A DNA stretch of 64,000 bases from Periconia sp. R9002 (GCA_023627715.1 JAMAHW010000113.1:1-64000), one strand, 5' to 3'; shown: positions 1 through 11,683, counted from the stretch's first letter. Notes: generated from the letters alone by a model not told the origin. Numbers and translations are program-made.

Positions 1-268
1 GGACGGGGGGAGGTTGGAGGTTTGTTTGAAGGGGGCGAGGCATCTTAGCTTTTGTGATGTGCCGTTGTTGATTGAGATGGCGGGGTTGAAGGGGGAGGGG
101 GAGGGGGTGGAGAGCGTGATGGGTGGGTTGGATGGGGTGAGGGCGGTGGAGGTTGTTTGTGAGGTTTTGACGGGGTGGTTGAGGGGGGTTGTTGGTGGTG
201 GTGGGGAGGGAGGGAAAGGGGAGGGGGCGTGGGAGGGGTTGGAGGAGGTGGAGGTTACGGGTGTGTGA
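1..268 (+). CDS. C-terminal end of a PAF-acetylhydrolase-like protein (5' partial)
   Basis: The window opens inside an open frame (frame starting at base 2) that ends at the TGA at 266-268. The visible peptide begins DGGRLEVCLKGARHLSFCDVP; the GxxHxSFxDxP stretch matches the region around the catalytic histidine near the C-terminus of platelet-activating-factor acetylhydrolases (Ser/Asp/His lipases that remove the sn-2 acyl chain of oxidised or short-chain phospholipids). The tail after it is a low-complexity Gly/Glu/Val stretch written in G-rich codons. The nucleophile elbow GxSxG and the start lie outside the window, so activity cannot be judged. The family call rests on one motif; another alpha/beta hydrolase is possible. 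Confidence 0.55.
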   Translation, partial: DGGRLEVCLKGARHLSFCDVPLLIEMAGLKGEGEGVESVMGGLDGVRAVEVVCEVLTGWLRGVVGGGGEGGKGEGAWEGLEEVEVTGV

Positions 269-1343
269 TGTGATTTAGTTAAGGGGTTAGTTGGTGATGT
301 GTATTTTTTGGCTCTCTTTTTTTTTGTTGTTGTTGATAGTGGTTGTTCTGTCTTTCAGTATGCGACTTGAATGCCAGTACGGGAGAGATGCAGTGTAGAA
401 GTGTGGTGGGGACGGGGGTGCCCTAGAAGGCTAAGCGCTATTGGCTCCGCTGGTGCATGTTTTAAGCGCCCGCCCATCTTGGACCCTCTTTCTTGCACAC
501 AACTTGCCCATGGAGTACACCGAGTGTAGTACCATAACTTTGACTTTCGTCTGATGACGGTCACGTCACTTGGTGACCGCTTTTACGGCCCACGGGTACC
601 TGGAATGACTACCATTCGTGCAATGTTTCGCTGGTGCCACAATACACAAACAACGAGGCACGACACACGTGGAGTGCTATCGATACGTTAGACCAGGTAC
701 AACTGTGCTGCATATCTAAGCTGACCACCCACGATGCTTCTCTTGTACCGTCTCCATGTCGTCTTCTGCAGACACGGCTGTTGTCACAGTTCATGCGCAC
801 GCAGCTCCCCCTCGTCGACATGGCATAACACGTTCTTCTATCGATAGCCATGATACCAATCCGGCCCCAGGGCGATATTGCCCTTCCCAAAGCATGCGCA
901 CGTCGAGAGGGTCCGCACGTTCGCACCACGCATGCGCAGGGGTCTAGGGAGCTATGATTGGCTGGTCTACGCCACGCCGCCCTGTGATGGGCAGACGCGA
1001 AGGAGGGCTCTGCCGCCAGTCAGCGCCTGCCGTGGCACTTCTCTCTCTGCAGTCTGCGGGGACTGGGCAATGGGAAGAAATAGACATGCTGATGGCCTGC
1101 ATGGGAGAGAGGACCGTTGCCGTTTAAATACACCTCGTCCCGCCGTCGTGTCCGAGGGTGCCGTGCCCGACCTTGTGCGCCCTGCCTCCATCTTCACCTT
1201 TGCGCTCCCCCGGCTGGCCGAACTGACAACGGATCCTGATGCTGATGCTCGTATCCCGCCTTTACTGACTTTCGAGTCCTTGAATCCATCAGGAATACAT
1301 CGCCTGCCACACCCCAGTGCACGTACGCCGTTCCACCTTCCCC
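269..1343. other. Intergenic region between PAF-AH-like gene and membrane-protein gene
   Basis: About 1.07 kb without a gene I can defend. It starts with a T-rich 3' flank (315-340). The stretch from about 900 to 1340 is C+T-rich and is probably the promoter and leader of the downstream gene. Open frames on both strands here overlap one another and show no family resemblance. Confidence 0.5.
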
Positions 1344-2617
1344 ATGTTTGGCATCTTCATCCCGCGCCAATGGCGCCTTGCGCGCATCGTCTACCTCTTC
1401 ATGATCCTCGAGTTCCCCTTCACCGTCGCCAACCTCACCCTCTTTGGCGTCGCCAGTCCGAACTTGTATAGAGACATTTTGTGGGCCGAAGGTGGGAGGA
1501 GGGGGTTTAATAGCGAGCCGTCCGTCATCCTGTATGCGCATGCCAACTATCGGCCCATCAAGACGCCCATGGTTTGGTCTCTCTTGTGAGTGCCTCCATT
1601 TTCTTGCCTCGTGAAATCGGAAAAGAAAAGAATGGAAAAATCGCAGTTTCTACTTAAGAGAGAGGGAGTCTGGCATGTGGAGGTGATCTATCAACTGTCG
1701 AAATAAGGTCAAAAGAGGTAGTGCAATCAACAAGACCAAACCCAACTAACACTTTTCCAGTAACACGCAGTACAACCTCTACATCGGCGTCGTGTGCATG
1801 TTCTTCTACCTCATCAAAGTCACCGGCTGGCTCCTGCACGTCTTCTACCCCATCTTCTCTCTCCCACTGCACATTGGCCTGCTGGTGCTCTGGGCCGTCT
1901 CCATCGCCGTCCAGACCGGCCCCGACACCATCGACCCTGAGCACCAAAACCACGGCGCGCCCTGGTATATCACCAAGAACTGCAACATTGTCGAGGACAA
2001 GACCGTCCGCTCCTACTGCATGCAAGCAAAGGCCTCGTTTGCGATCAGTGTCTGCATGCTGTACGTCCACCAGAAATACACCAACCCAAAAGATTAGTAA
2101 ACTAACAACTCCCAGCATAATCTACGCAGCCCACATCATCTTCGCCCTCTACTCCCTCTACCCAACCGCCGCCGCCCGCCAAGCCCACGCGCAAAAGCAA
2201 GCCGAGCGCAAAGCGCAAAAGGAAAAATGGGCCGCCGCCAACTCGCCCTACGACAACGAAATGACGGCCGAAGAGCAGTGGCAGCACATGTGGGAGCTCC
2301 AGCAACTCCCGCGCACCCCAGGAACCGCACACGGCGCCGGCTGGGGCGAGAAGATGCCCATAACGCCTCGCACCCGCGCGTTCGGCGCCCTCGAGGGAAA
2401 CGCACCCCCAACCCACACGCAAATGTACCCCCCGGCGCCCGTGAGTCCTCTGGAGGAAACTCACCACCCGCAGCCGTATCAACCTCAGGCTGCGTACGGG
2501 TATGGATATGAGTATCCCGCTCCTCCTGCCCAACAACCGACGGCAGCGCCAGCGGCAGCGGAGAGGTACGCAGAAGAGTTTCCGTACGATGGCAAGGGAA
2601 AGGGCACGGCTGTGTAA
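1344..2617 (+). CDS. Four-helix (MARVEL-like) integral membrane protein, 3 exons
   Basis: Exons 1344-1585, 1761-2060 and 2116-2617, joined by GT-AG introns of 175 and 55 nt with matching phases, give 347 residues. The start MFGIFIPRQWRLARIVYLF places the first hydrophobic helix at about residues 11-34. Further helices lie at about 86-105, 106-131 and 172-197, the four-span layout of MARVEL/tetraspan proteins. Residues after about 198 form a charged Ala/Lys/Glu stretch and then a Pro/Tyr-rich cytosolic tail, probably disordered. I recall similar uncharacterised proteins in filamentous ascomycetes but know no function; a role in plasma-membrane organisation or vesicles would be a guess. The gene model is firm, the function is not. 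Confidence 0.85.
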
Positions 2618-3150
2618 TGTAATTAATTCCTTCCTTGCGTGGTCTCGTTTTTTCTTCTTTTTTCCGAATACAAACGTGACGTAATGCAATGATTCTCCTC
2701 CTCCTCCTCCTCCTCCTCCTCCTCCTCTTCTTGAGATATTTGTGTCCCTTCTTCCTCCTTCCCATTTTTTTTATATATCATGAATTGTGATGTGGTGTGA
2801 TGTAAATGGGGGGGGGTTTTTCTTTCATTCTTATGCAGAATTTTTCGCTTTTTTTTTTCCTCCCTTTCTTCTTTTTCTTTTCTGCTCTTTCTTTCTTTTT
2901 TTTTCCCCTCCCCCCTTTCTCTCTCTCCCTCCCTCTTAGTTCGAAAAGAGAGAGAGAGAAAAAAAAATGGAATCAACCAACCAATCGAATACCTAAATAA
3001 CGATTCACCACCCTACAACTTCCATCTATCATCCCTCTATGATGCCTCTTATCTATGCCTCTCTATCCATCAAACCGTACACATCCATCCCTCCCTCACC
3101 TCCCTTTATCCCCCCCCTCCCCCCCTTCCGCCCCACCTCCCTCTTCCCTC
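2618..3150. other. Low-complexity 3' flank, strand-asymmetric pyrimidine tracts
   Basis: Downstream of the membrane-protein gene the plus strand is a run of C/T tracts, with a (CTC)n block at 2695-2728, T-rich blocks at 2840-2905 and CT-rich blocks at 3050-3150. The open frames here encode only Arg/Glu or Phe/Leu/Ser runs and are artefacts of composition. Confidence 0.7.
2695..2728 (+). repeat. (CTC)n trinucleotide microsatellite
   Basis: About eleven near-perfect tandem CTC units, read directly from the sequence, followed by CTTCTTG. The tract lies in non-coding DNA just past the stop codon of the preceding gene. Confidence 0.9.
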
Positions 3151-4250
3151 TACCTTTCTCTGTACCCAATTACTAATAAAATTAAAAAACATAAATTCCT
3201 TTCTTCCTCAACGCCTACGATTCGAAACTAGTATTAATACGATAACTAATTAACACTAAAAAGTGCGAAAGATGATGAAAAACACACTTTTTAAATATAC
3301 TACTAAGCTTATTATAGCCTACTACTTATATTATATATACCACCGAAGTAGGCTAAAACTTACCTTACCTTACCTTACCTAACATCTTTTCCTCCTCTTT
3401 CCTTACTTTACTTAACTTTTGCTTTTCTTTCTTTCTTCCTTTCCAATTCTTTATACCTGCGGGAGAAGAAAGAAAAAAAAAATTAAAAAAAAGAAAGGAG
3501 GAGGGGGGAGGAGGGGGGAGGGGGGAATAAAGGTTATACATATAGAAAGATATATAGAAGTAAACTAGATAAGATTATATCTTAGAATACCTTTTTAACG
3601 ATAGTAGACTGGAACTAGACTAATTATTTCAGTTTGAGAGAAAGGAGTGTTTTAGTGGGTTGGTATTTTTCTTTAGAGGGTATAGTTTTTTTGCGTTTAT
3701 TCTAGGTTCCATAGGTTATATAGGTAAGGTAAGCACGTAAGGTAATAAAAATATACGCACGTAGAGTAATAGAAAACTACACCTACTTAGATAAACACTA
3801 TATATTTACACAGCTTTTACATACCTACAATATATCTTTTATCTATATATATATATACTATAACGTAGCTAAGAGCCTAGAAAATAATATAAGAGAAAAA
3901 AGAATTTATCATCTATAGTAATTGTTGAACTGTTGTACGTTGAAGGGGGTGGAATTCACTGAGTGCGCTTATTTTTGTCACCCGCGTGGGTAGGTACCCA
4001 GGTACTTTTATCTAGTCCTGGTTTAAGGTAAAGTGGCGTTACGTGTGTACTTTATATAGTATTGATCAGATTAGGTGAGATTAGTTTACGTTGGGGTGAG
4101 GATAAGGGGGGAATGGTTGGTACGATCGTTCCTTCTATAATATTTAATAGTTAATAGTATATAAAAGGTGAACAGACATAGAAACATTGTAACGTAGCTA
4201 AACTGCCCAAATTAAAACTACTAAAAAAACAAAAAAAAAGGGGGTAGAGA
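3150..4250. repeat. AT-rich, TpA-rich RIP-like region
   Basis: Roughly 1.1 kb made largely of TA, ATA and TAT steps (for example 3230-3345 and 3770-3910), without open frames of note, next to gene DNA of ordinary composition. Excess TpA with loss of CpA is the mark left by repeat-induced point mutation, so this is probably a decayed transposon; no element can be recognised. It contains a short (TTACC)n tract at 3360-3381 and a G-rich block at 3498-3525. Confidence 0.55.
3498..3525 (+). other. G-rich block with G-quadruplex potential
   Basis: Three runs of six or five G separated by AGGA or A, preceded by a poly-A stretch, all on the plus strand. The arrangement fits the usual quadruplex pattern of four closely spaced G runs when the GGAGG at the start is counted. 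Confidence 0.55.
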
Positions 4251-4292
4251 CGAAGACGAAGACAAAGGCACATTAAAAACACAAATCACCCC

Positions 4293-5507
4293 CTACCTAA
4301 GCCTCACTCCAGCCGACCGCCTCAACTTCCACAAATCACTCCCAACGCACTCATAGTCCCACAACTCCAACTCGACGCTAACCCTCCTCCCACTCCCCTC
4401 CTGCAGCAGCTCCGCACGCGTGCCGACCACTACATTCTTCCTACTAGCCTTGGACCCGAAGTCGGCATCCGTGTATTCTCCCGAGGGTAAAAGAAAATTG
4501 TCCGACGCAGAGACACCGAGATCGTTGCACCTCCTGTTGAGCCATTCCGCGGTTGTGACGTAGGATTTGTCTCCCGTATCGACGTTGTTATTGTTGTTGT
4601 TGGTGCGGAGTTTAGCAATTTCCAGGGCTTCGTTTTGCGTGTAGTGCAGGCTCCATTTTTCGCCTGTTTGCCAGCGGACGACGGGGCCGGAGAGGATGCG
4701 GGTGAGGAGTTGGTCCCACCAGGCTGGGATGTAGCATGTTCCGTGGGGTTCGTGTTCAGAGAGAGAGGAAGAGGGAGACCGGGTTTGTCTTGCTACGGTG
4801 TCGGGCGGCATCGTGTCCCCGTCCAAGTTTTGCATAACGACGGTTACGCGTTTCAGACCTGGGAAGTGGACGAGTGCGTTGGCGAGGAAGTGTGTGGGCG
4901 TCGTGATGTGCCACCCGGGGGGTTGGGGGAATTTGTAGGCGAGGGAGGATATGGCGGCGAGTTGGGTGGTGGAGAGGAGGGAGGTGGAGTGTTGGAGGGC
5001 GTGGAGGAAGTTAAGGTGAGGGGAGGTGGTGAAGGTGTGGTTGGCGTAGGCGATGGGGGTTGCTTCGTAGTTGATTTGGCGGCTGGTGAGGAGGAGGGAG
5101 AGGGGGTGGGGTGTTTGGCGGAGTTTTTGGAGAGGTTGGTCGTGGGTTGGTATCTCCGCGTGATGTTGGTTTTTCTCGTCCCTATTTTCTTCTCTGATTT
5201 CCTCATATTTGTCGGTCTCACAGCCTCCTGGGATTGCGGTCCCGACAATGTCATCAAAGGGAGCCTCTGGCTTCGCGAGCTCCTCATCCCAGTCTACGTA
5301 TTCGTATACCATTATCCTGATTTCCGCTGGTAATTGGGTCAAAAACATGCATTCTGGTTGGATTTCTATCGGTCTTTGCGGCCAATTTTCGCGTTTTGCC
5401 AGTGGAGCTGGTGGGGATGGAAAGGCACGACGACCTCGGGGGAAGAAGTTGGTGGTGGTTGTGCCCGGGGAGAAAAAGTGCAGCACCTTCTGTTGAAGTT
5501 GATACAT
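4293..5507 (-). CDS. F-box-like / 2EXR-type fungal protein
   Basis: A single open frame of 404 codons with no intron needed. After an unconserved Pro/Arg-rich start, residues 54-70 read FLTQLPAEIRIMVYEYV, the signature opening of the large fungal family of F-box-like and 2EXR proteins, whose members either recruit substrates to SCF ubiquitin ligases or have no known role. Residues about 137-215 (LSLLLTSRQINYEATPIAY and on) match the usual second block in these proteins, where a residue list of old ligand-binding helices follows. An Asn run at about 315-320 reflects a GTT repeat. The start could be the Met at residue 53 instead of the one used. The substrate is unknown. Confidence 0.7.
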   Translation of the reverse strand: MYQLQQKVLHFFSPGTTTTNFFPRGRRAFPSPPAPLAKRENWPQRPIEIQPECMFLTQLPAEIRIMVYEYVDWDEELAKPEAPFDDIVGTAIPGGCETDKYEEIREENRDEKNQHHAEIPTHDQPLQKLRQTPHPLSLLLTSRQINYEATPIAYANHTFTTSPHLNFLHALQHSTSLLSTTQLAAISSLAYKFPQPPGWHITTPTHFLANALVHFPGLKRVTVVMQNLDGDTMPPDTVARQTRSPSSSLSEHEPHGTCYIPAWWDQLLTRILSGPVVRWQTGEKWSLHYTQNEALEIAKLRTNNNNNNVDTGDKSYVTTAEWLNRRCNDLGVSASDNFLLPSGEYTDADFGSKASRKNVVVGTRAELLQEGSGRRVSVELELWDYECVGSDLWKLRRSAGVRLR

Positions 5508-6262
5508 GGTCGTAGATTTATGGTCGAATTGGACTATTTAGTAAAAGTATCCTCGAAATGGAAGGTTTAAGGTTCAGGTTTGGTGGCAGCTGTTTGTTGG
5601 AGCCTGGAGGGGAGTGGCACAGCCCCGCTGTTCAAAGGGTAGGTGCTGAAGTCAGCGGTAATGGCCTGAATGGGTATTATACATTACGGGGGCAGCCAGG
5701 TTTAGGAAGGGGTGTCAACCGAACTTTCTACTTCGAAATACTATTAAACACCCTCTCAACGTAGCTTCTACAGGCGTTCAACATATAATCTAGACTTTGA
5801 TTCTTGTCGGACAGTCTTCCCAGGGTGTGCCAAATCCCGTAATGCATATATGCATCATCCCGATAAATCCCCATGCCAGTACATGAAGAAACGAGCGTCA
5901 AAAGATCAAAGAGCCGCTTAAACCCACATAACTCAACAGCAAAAAGATTGATGGAAACCTTTCATTATCATTTTCATCTGCATACTCATCGTTCACTCAA
6001 ACACGCATGTAACAATGGAGACTCTTTCTAACCCGACGTGAGTGCATGGAGAAGAGACAAATGAAATAGTAAATGAACATTTTCCCGCCCTGATCAGACG
6101 AGACCCAAAATTCTACTCCGGTCCACTTGTTTTCATGCGCTTCCCTACCACCAAATCTACCTTGGACATGATATCGTCATCATGGGCATTGCATGAATCC
6201 AAGACGCTCACTTATTCCAGAACCCCACATTGCTTTTCCATGCTGCCAGCTATACTATACTT
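5508..6262. other. Intergenic region between two minus-strand genes
   Basis: About 750 bp holding the promoter of the F-box-like gene and the 3' flank of eIF3a. A perfect 14-bp palindrome, ATGCATATATGCAT, lies at 5843-5856. No gene is supported. Confidence 0.5.
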
Positions 6263-9200
6263 TTAACCTTGGTTACGTCTGAAGGCACCTGGCCTGTACT
6301 TGCCACCCTCAGGAGCCTGTGCTGGTGGAGGCTGAGACTCGCGCTCACTGTCCCGGCCACGAGTGTCGCTACGACCCGCATCTCCCTGAACGTTGCGACG
6401 GCCAGGCGGTACGTATCCACCACCAGAAGCAGGTGATTGAGTCCTGCCCTTGTCCAAATCGCTGAACCGACCGCGTGAAGGAGGCTCATAACGGCCCGAT
6501 GATGACTCGGCTGCCGGTCCTCGTCCACTTCCCTCACGCTCGCGCCAGCCGCTGGCAGGGCTCTCTGAAGTACGGTTGCGGAGAGCAGGTGGAACGTAGC
6601 CGCCCCTCTTGGGTGGTTCAGCCTCTGAAGGCGCTGGTGCAGCTGGTGTAGATTCTGACGATGATGCTTGGGCCTTGGCAGCTTCGCGATCACGCCATGA
6701 AGGCTTTCCTCCAGCGAGGGCAAGTCTGGGTGGACCGCCTGCAGAGGGAGCGTCGCGGGAATCGGAACGTTCTGCGGCAAATCCAGATTTCTTCGCTGCA
6801 GCGCGCCTGGCCTCTGCCTCTTCTTCGCGCTGGCGCTGAAGAGCAGCTTTCTCGTCCAGCTCCCTGTTCCGAATTAGTACATATATAAACAAAATGGCAT
6901 AGCAAGGGTACATACCGTCTCCTCGCCTCGCGGTCTTCTTTCTCCGCTTGCATCCGTATCCGCCTCTCTTCGTCGGCCTTTTCCTTAGCCTCGGCTTCTG
7001 CCCTCTCGCGTTCCTCCTCATCTCTCTGGCGACGCTCTGCCTCCTCACGCTCACGCCTTTCCCTAGCCATCTTCTCCTTGAGCTCTGAGATGCGCTTAGC
7101 TTTCTTTTGCTCCAATTCCTTCTGCGCGACCTTGCTACGCTTCTCAAACTCGGCTCTCCGAGCTTGCTTGACTTCGGCAGTGAATTTTTGGTAGGATGGT
7201 ACTAGTCGAGAGAGACGATGCTTCAAAGCAACATCGTCCTTGTGCTTTTGCTCAGCCGCCTTCAGCGTTTCATTCTTCGCCTTCTCGTATGCCGCTGCAT
7301 CCTTCTCCAGCTGCTTTTCATAATCTTCTTTGAGGTGCTTGATTTCCTCTTGGCGATAAGCACGTTCAAGATGGTCGATCCTCTTGCCAGCAATACGCAA
7401 TTGCTCGCTCAGTTGGCTCTTTTCCTTCTCCAAGGCAGCAAGTTTCATAGCTCGGATGCGAGCCGAATCCAACTCGGAAATATCCTCTGGGATCTCAAGA
7501 TCGATCTTGACACCCTGCTTGAGCTCTTTGAGTTGTTTCTCGATTTCCTCACGTTGCACTCGGTCTTGTTCTGCCTTGATACGTTGTGCAGCCCGCACAC
7601 GCTGCTCTTCGGCGAGACGGCGGCTTTCCTCTTCCTTGACTTGCTGAATGCGAAGAAGACGCTTGGTTTGCTCCTCGCTTTCCTTGGCCTGCTGTGCCTT
7701 CAATGCAGCTTCCTTCTTCTGAGCAATCAATTCACGACGGGCCAGAGTATCTTGGTGTTCCTGCTCGGCACCTTCTTTGGTACGGAGAAGAGCGGCCTCC
7801 TTAGCCCGTTGTCGCTCTGAGTTGAAGCTAGGATCGACATATTGACAAGTGACAAAAAGAGATTTTGCAAGACGGGTGAGTTGAGAGCGAACAATTTCAG
7901 CTGGTGTGCTCTGGAGTCGTTGAACAGAGCGAGTCTCGCTCTCAGCAGAGCCAGCACCAGATCCTGGGTGCATGGCCTTGGCGGAGGAAAATACATCGGA
8001 ATCGAAAGTGAGAACACCAGTGGCATGATCGATGCGGATGGCGAGGTCACCCTTTTTGCAACCATTCATGATGAACTTCTCGATTGTGCCGCTGCTGACC
8101 TGGAAGGGGTCGGGGAATTGCGCAAGATTGAGCACGAAGCTGATCTCGACGGAATCATACACTTGAGACAGCTGCTGGAACAAGCGGGTGAGAATGACTT
8201 GTTGAAGAGGCCCGACGTACTTCTTCATCTCCTCGTCGGCGCCGATCTTAGCCAGAATGGGTGAAATCTTCTTGCAGATAGACAAGGGATGGAAATCAAC
8301 CTCAAGGATGTTGTACAGATCCCGAATTTCAGGACGCACTCGCTTGAGTAGACCTTTGCTAAGAGCATCTTTGAAGAGGATAGCTCGGGTAGGTGCTTGA
8401 GACATGCCGAGCAAGTTGGTCAAACGAGAGTTTTTGTTCTTCCTTGCTTCATCGACATCGACCAAAGCACCTCGGGATCGCGAAGTGCTGATGACAGGGA
8501 TCGAAAGCGCAGAGAGAAGCACGTAAGATGCTTTGTCGGTCATGTCGGCCTCGGTAACCACGGGGTTGTCCTTTTTGGGGCTTTGTCCAGAGGCGACGGC
8601 GGCAGCAGACTGTCGAAGCAAATTGTAGTACCGGCTCCAAGCAGCGGCATGGAACAGATAGTTCTCACTGACCAAGAAGATACGGGTAAGCTTCTCGAAG
8701 TAGTTGGCCATCATGATGTTCTTTGCGGGACGTTTGCTCAAGCTCAGGAGAGTGTGGATGTCCTCGACGCTCCTGAAGGCTTCCTGCCACAACTCAAGTT
8801 CAACCGCGACATTCAGCTGTTGGAATCGTGTGTCAAGGTGGCGTTGCAAAGTATCAGGGTCCGACAGGTTGATAGCGTGCATCTGCGAGGAGAACTTGGC
8901 AGCATTCTGAAGATGGTTTCGTAGGAGCTCGCAGAGACGACGGAACTCAGTCTTCCGAGCATACTTTGAGCAGAACTGAAAGGCCTGCTGGGCGGTGGAC
9001 TGGTACATGATCTCCAGGCGAGCATTGTTCTTGAAGATATCCAGTACAGTACGGTACGTTTCCCACAAAAATTTCAGCCACGGTGTAACGATGGCGCGGT
9101 CGGTCCTGTCGCGAGATTGTTCGCCAGAGACGGTGGAAAGAAGGATGGACTCGGGAGTCTCGGAGGCTTCGAGATCGTCGATATTCTGAGCATCGGAGGG

Positions 9201-9696
9201 AGCCTCGAGCGATGCCTGCACTTTCTCGGCCTTGTCCTGGGCTTCGGTGACCTTCTGCTCGGCGAGTTCGATGAACTTCTTGAACACAAGCTGTACCCCA
9301 CCGTTAGCAGGGATGTCCTATCCTTTCTCTCCCAATAATCCGCATGCATACCTCAATAGTTCCCACGTTTGTGTTTTGCGCAGTGTTCTTGTACTGGTAG
9401 AGACCATCCTTTGCGAGTTTGCCTTTTCGTAGGTCGACGCAGAGTTCGATAAAGAGAATCATCACCGGCTCGAGGGAGGCGATGGGGCTATTGCGGGTGC
9501 GCTTAGAGATGACATGTTCGTGGAGGAGCTGCAAAGCGGCCTGGGGCTGCTGCACTCCAATGAGTTCTTGGGCACGCTTGCTGCAGGCTGGTTAGCAGAG
9601 AGTTCACGGTGGTGACTCCAACGGGTGAGCGGCGATGGGTGGTGCTGGGGCGACTGACAGAGTATTCTCGGGTTTGCTGTGCGGTGGCGGCGCCAT
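6263..9696 (-). CDS. TIF32: Eukaryotic translation initiation factor 3 subunit A (eIF3a/Tif32)
   Basis: Four exons on the minus strand: 9659-9696, 9352-9580, 6916-9290 and 6263-6863, with phase-consistent introns of 78, 61 and 52 nt; 1080 residues. The N-terminus [21 protein letters not shown] is typical of fungal eIF3a. eIF3a is the scaffold of the eIF3 complex on the 40S subunit and is needed for scanning and start-codon selection. By homology the N-terminal half is helical repeats followed by a PCI domain (about residues 320-500). Residues about 540-900 are a long Glu/Lys/Arg coiled coil (spectrin-like domain that holds eIF3b, g and i). The C-terminal 180 residues are disordered, Ser/Arg/Gly-rich and carry four Tyr-x-Pro motifs. 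The first exon codes for only 12 residues, so ORF callers truncate the protein. Confidence 0.96.
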
Positions 9697-9924
9697 GCTG
9701 GGCAGACTGGATCGCAGACCTTACTGCGATGTCGCTTGTGGGCTTTATAGCAGGCTCAGCGACGGCTGCGGGTTGTGGTGCGTAGCAAAGGCTCTCTCCA
9801 CTCCTTTGGAGTGTGATGGTTTGACGAAAATCACCGTGGGTGTGGGCTTGGCATTCGTCACGTGCCACTATGCGGGGTGCTCTTGCTCACAGCCACATGA
9901 GGATATGACAATCGGGCTTTGCAA

Positions 9925-10110
9925 GGCTGCGCCCTCTTCATCATCCATGGTTAGGTAGTGTCAACGAGTCTTGAGTCACGAGTGCACCATGGAACATTTT
10001 GAAGCAAGAGCGAGTTGCCAGCGCAGACGCAAAGCATGCTTTTGTCTATGTAGCTTACTGACACAAATTTATAGCGCCGGCTCGCTACAGCTACATACCA
10101 ACGTGATGAG
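9925..10110 (+). repeat. Diverged direct repeat, copy A
   Basis: Two blocks match copy B at 11720-12040 in the same order and orientation. Block 1 is around CCCTCTTCATCAT (9931-9943) followed by GGTTAGGTA. Block 2, at 10060-10110, is around GCCGGCTCGCTACAGCTAC. The matches are obvious but imperfect and the spacer differs in length. Confidence 0.6.
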
Positions 10111-11365
10111 TAGAAACATTGAACCAACCTGCACTCTCCTAACATCACTACATAGGTACCTTACAACAAGAGTAACCCACTACGTACGCCTTCTATGAAT
10201 TCACAGCGGCAATAAGCGAGAGGCTTTTATCAACGAAAGATCAAAAGAATGATCTTTACAGCGCATCAATGATGGGTTATTTATCAATGATAGGTCTCAA
10301 GAGTAAGGAGCAGTCACAACTCCAGTAGTAGAAGGGGACGAGCAGAAGTATTGAGTATGTTTCGAATTATTCTACCTGACAGACAATAAGCGACTTCACT
10401 GAGTGCCTCTTGATGCTCTTGTTCTACAAGTTCTACTTACCGTCCCTCTCAATACTCCCGCTCCACAAATTTTCCATCCTCAAACTCACGCCAAACACAC
10501 ACTAGGTTGAGGCGATGATATTCCATATCCGTGAGTTCCTGAACTGAGCTGGTTTTGGTGATTGACACTGCTGAAGTGGTCAATGACTGACAGCAATAAC
10601 GTTGAATTGTTGAAGCCTAAGCGATATTCGGTGTTGTCAGACAATTGCTAATACCTGGGGTCTAAACTTCGATGTAGCTCGTCGCTCGACACGAAAACAT
10701 ATAAGCTAAGTGAGTATTTTCCTCAGATCGCCCCTCCCACTGTGCAACGTTGCACCCGAAGCCATCTACGCCAACCACAACAAGATTGGGAATAACGCTG
10801 GAAGGCTCGTCTAACAACAAATGGATGTCGTTTGTAAATTGTTTCTCTGTTTTACTAGAAGGATTTGCGAATGGTGCTAAGTAGAGTAGGGAACGGCGTC
10901 AGTCATGATGTAGATGTAGGAGCCTATTGCTCCCTGATGTTGATTTGTTTCTGGGCGATCCCAGTGCCGTAAGTCCTATTTTACAGTAAAAAATAAAAAT
11001 TCGGCGATGTCACGCCAGTGACACTCTATAAGATATATGAAAGTACTATAGTTTAATAACCCGGTGTGTGTAGTACTTGAGCTCTGAGACTTGTTGCTGG
11101 GCTCGACTGCAATGCCTAATGACTTTAGTTCATAGAAAGTAACGGAAAGTTGGTGTGTAGGAAGCGCAGTTATGGTTGACGCAATGACTTTCTTCATAGT
11201 AGGGAATTTTGGTTGGTAACTGACGGTGCCTGGAGACTGCTCAAATTTTGTTGTTGGGCGTGATATATTCTGGACGTCCGTTCTTTGTACAAAGCTGATA
11301 AGATCATAGTGGACTGGGATACCGTTTATATGTTAATTAGGAGAATGTAAATAAGAAGCGACTTT

Positions 11366-11683
11366 TTATAGCAAGCCAATAGCGTATGTTAAGCCAATAC
11401 AAGAACCAGAACCACGACTCTCTTGACACCTAAATGCGAATATTTGGAGAGAGAATGTATTCTCCAAAAACGCGAGTCTTTCGAAGTAGTGATTTCGAAT
11501 TGACGGGTTAGAGCGTGACCAAATAGTCTGGCTTAGAAACAGTACCAAGATTGAGGTTAAGGAACAGGACAAAACTTGCCTGACAAAGCGAGCGCGAACG
11601 ACTACTTCCAGTTCGTCATCCTCCTGTGTTGCAGTCCAAAGAAGATTTGGATTATCAAGCCGTAAAGTGCATTTCCCCTCCAT
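11366..11683 (-). CDS. Unrecognised 105-codon open frame (doubtful)
   Basis: An ATG-to-stop frame of 105 codons starting MEGKCTLRLDNPNLLWTATQ. It has no domain I recognise and one moderately hydrophobic stretch (residues about 37-52). It lies in AT-leaning repeat-bearing DNA immediately upstream of repeat copy B. It may be a remnant of a decayed gene or chance; I would not rely on it. Confidence 0.15.
   Translation of the reverse strand: MEGKCTLRLDNPNLLWTATQEDDELEVVVRARFVRQVLSCSLTSILVLFLSQTIWSRSNPSIRNHYFERLAFLENTFSLQIFAFRCQESRGSGSCIGLTYAIGLL

Noticed and set aside
878..1471. 197-codon plus frame upstream of the membrane-protein gene
   Set aside because: It overlaps the first exon of the four-helix protein in another frame; its residues are Pro/Arg/His-rich as expected from a GC-rich shadow, and no domain is visible.
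1721..2115. 5' part of a 298-codon frame at 1721-2617
   Set aside because: Only its last part (2116-2617) is coding, as exon 3. The first part is a shadow of exon 2, whose real frame encodes membrane helices.
2102..2976. Long minus-strand frames rich in Arg/Lys/Glu
   Set aside because: They come from CTC, CT and T tracts read backwards and from the complement of exon 3.
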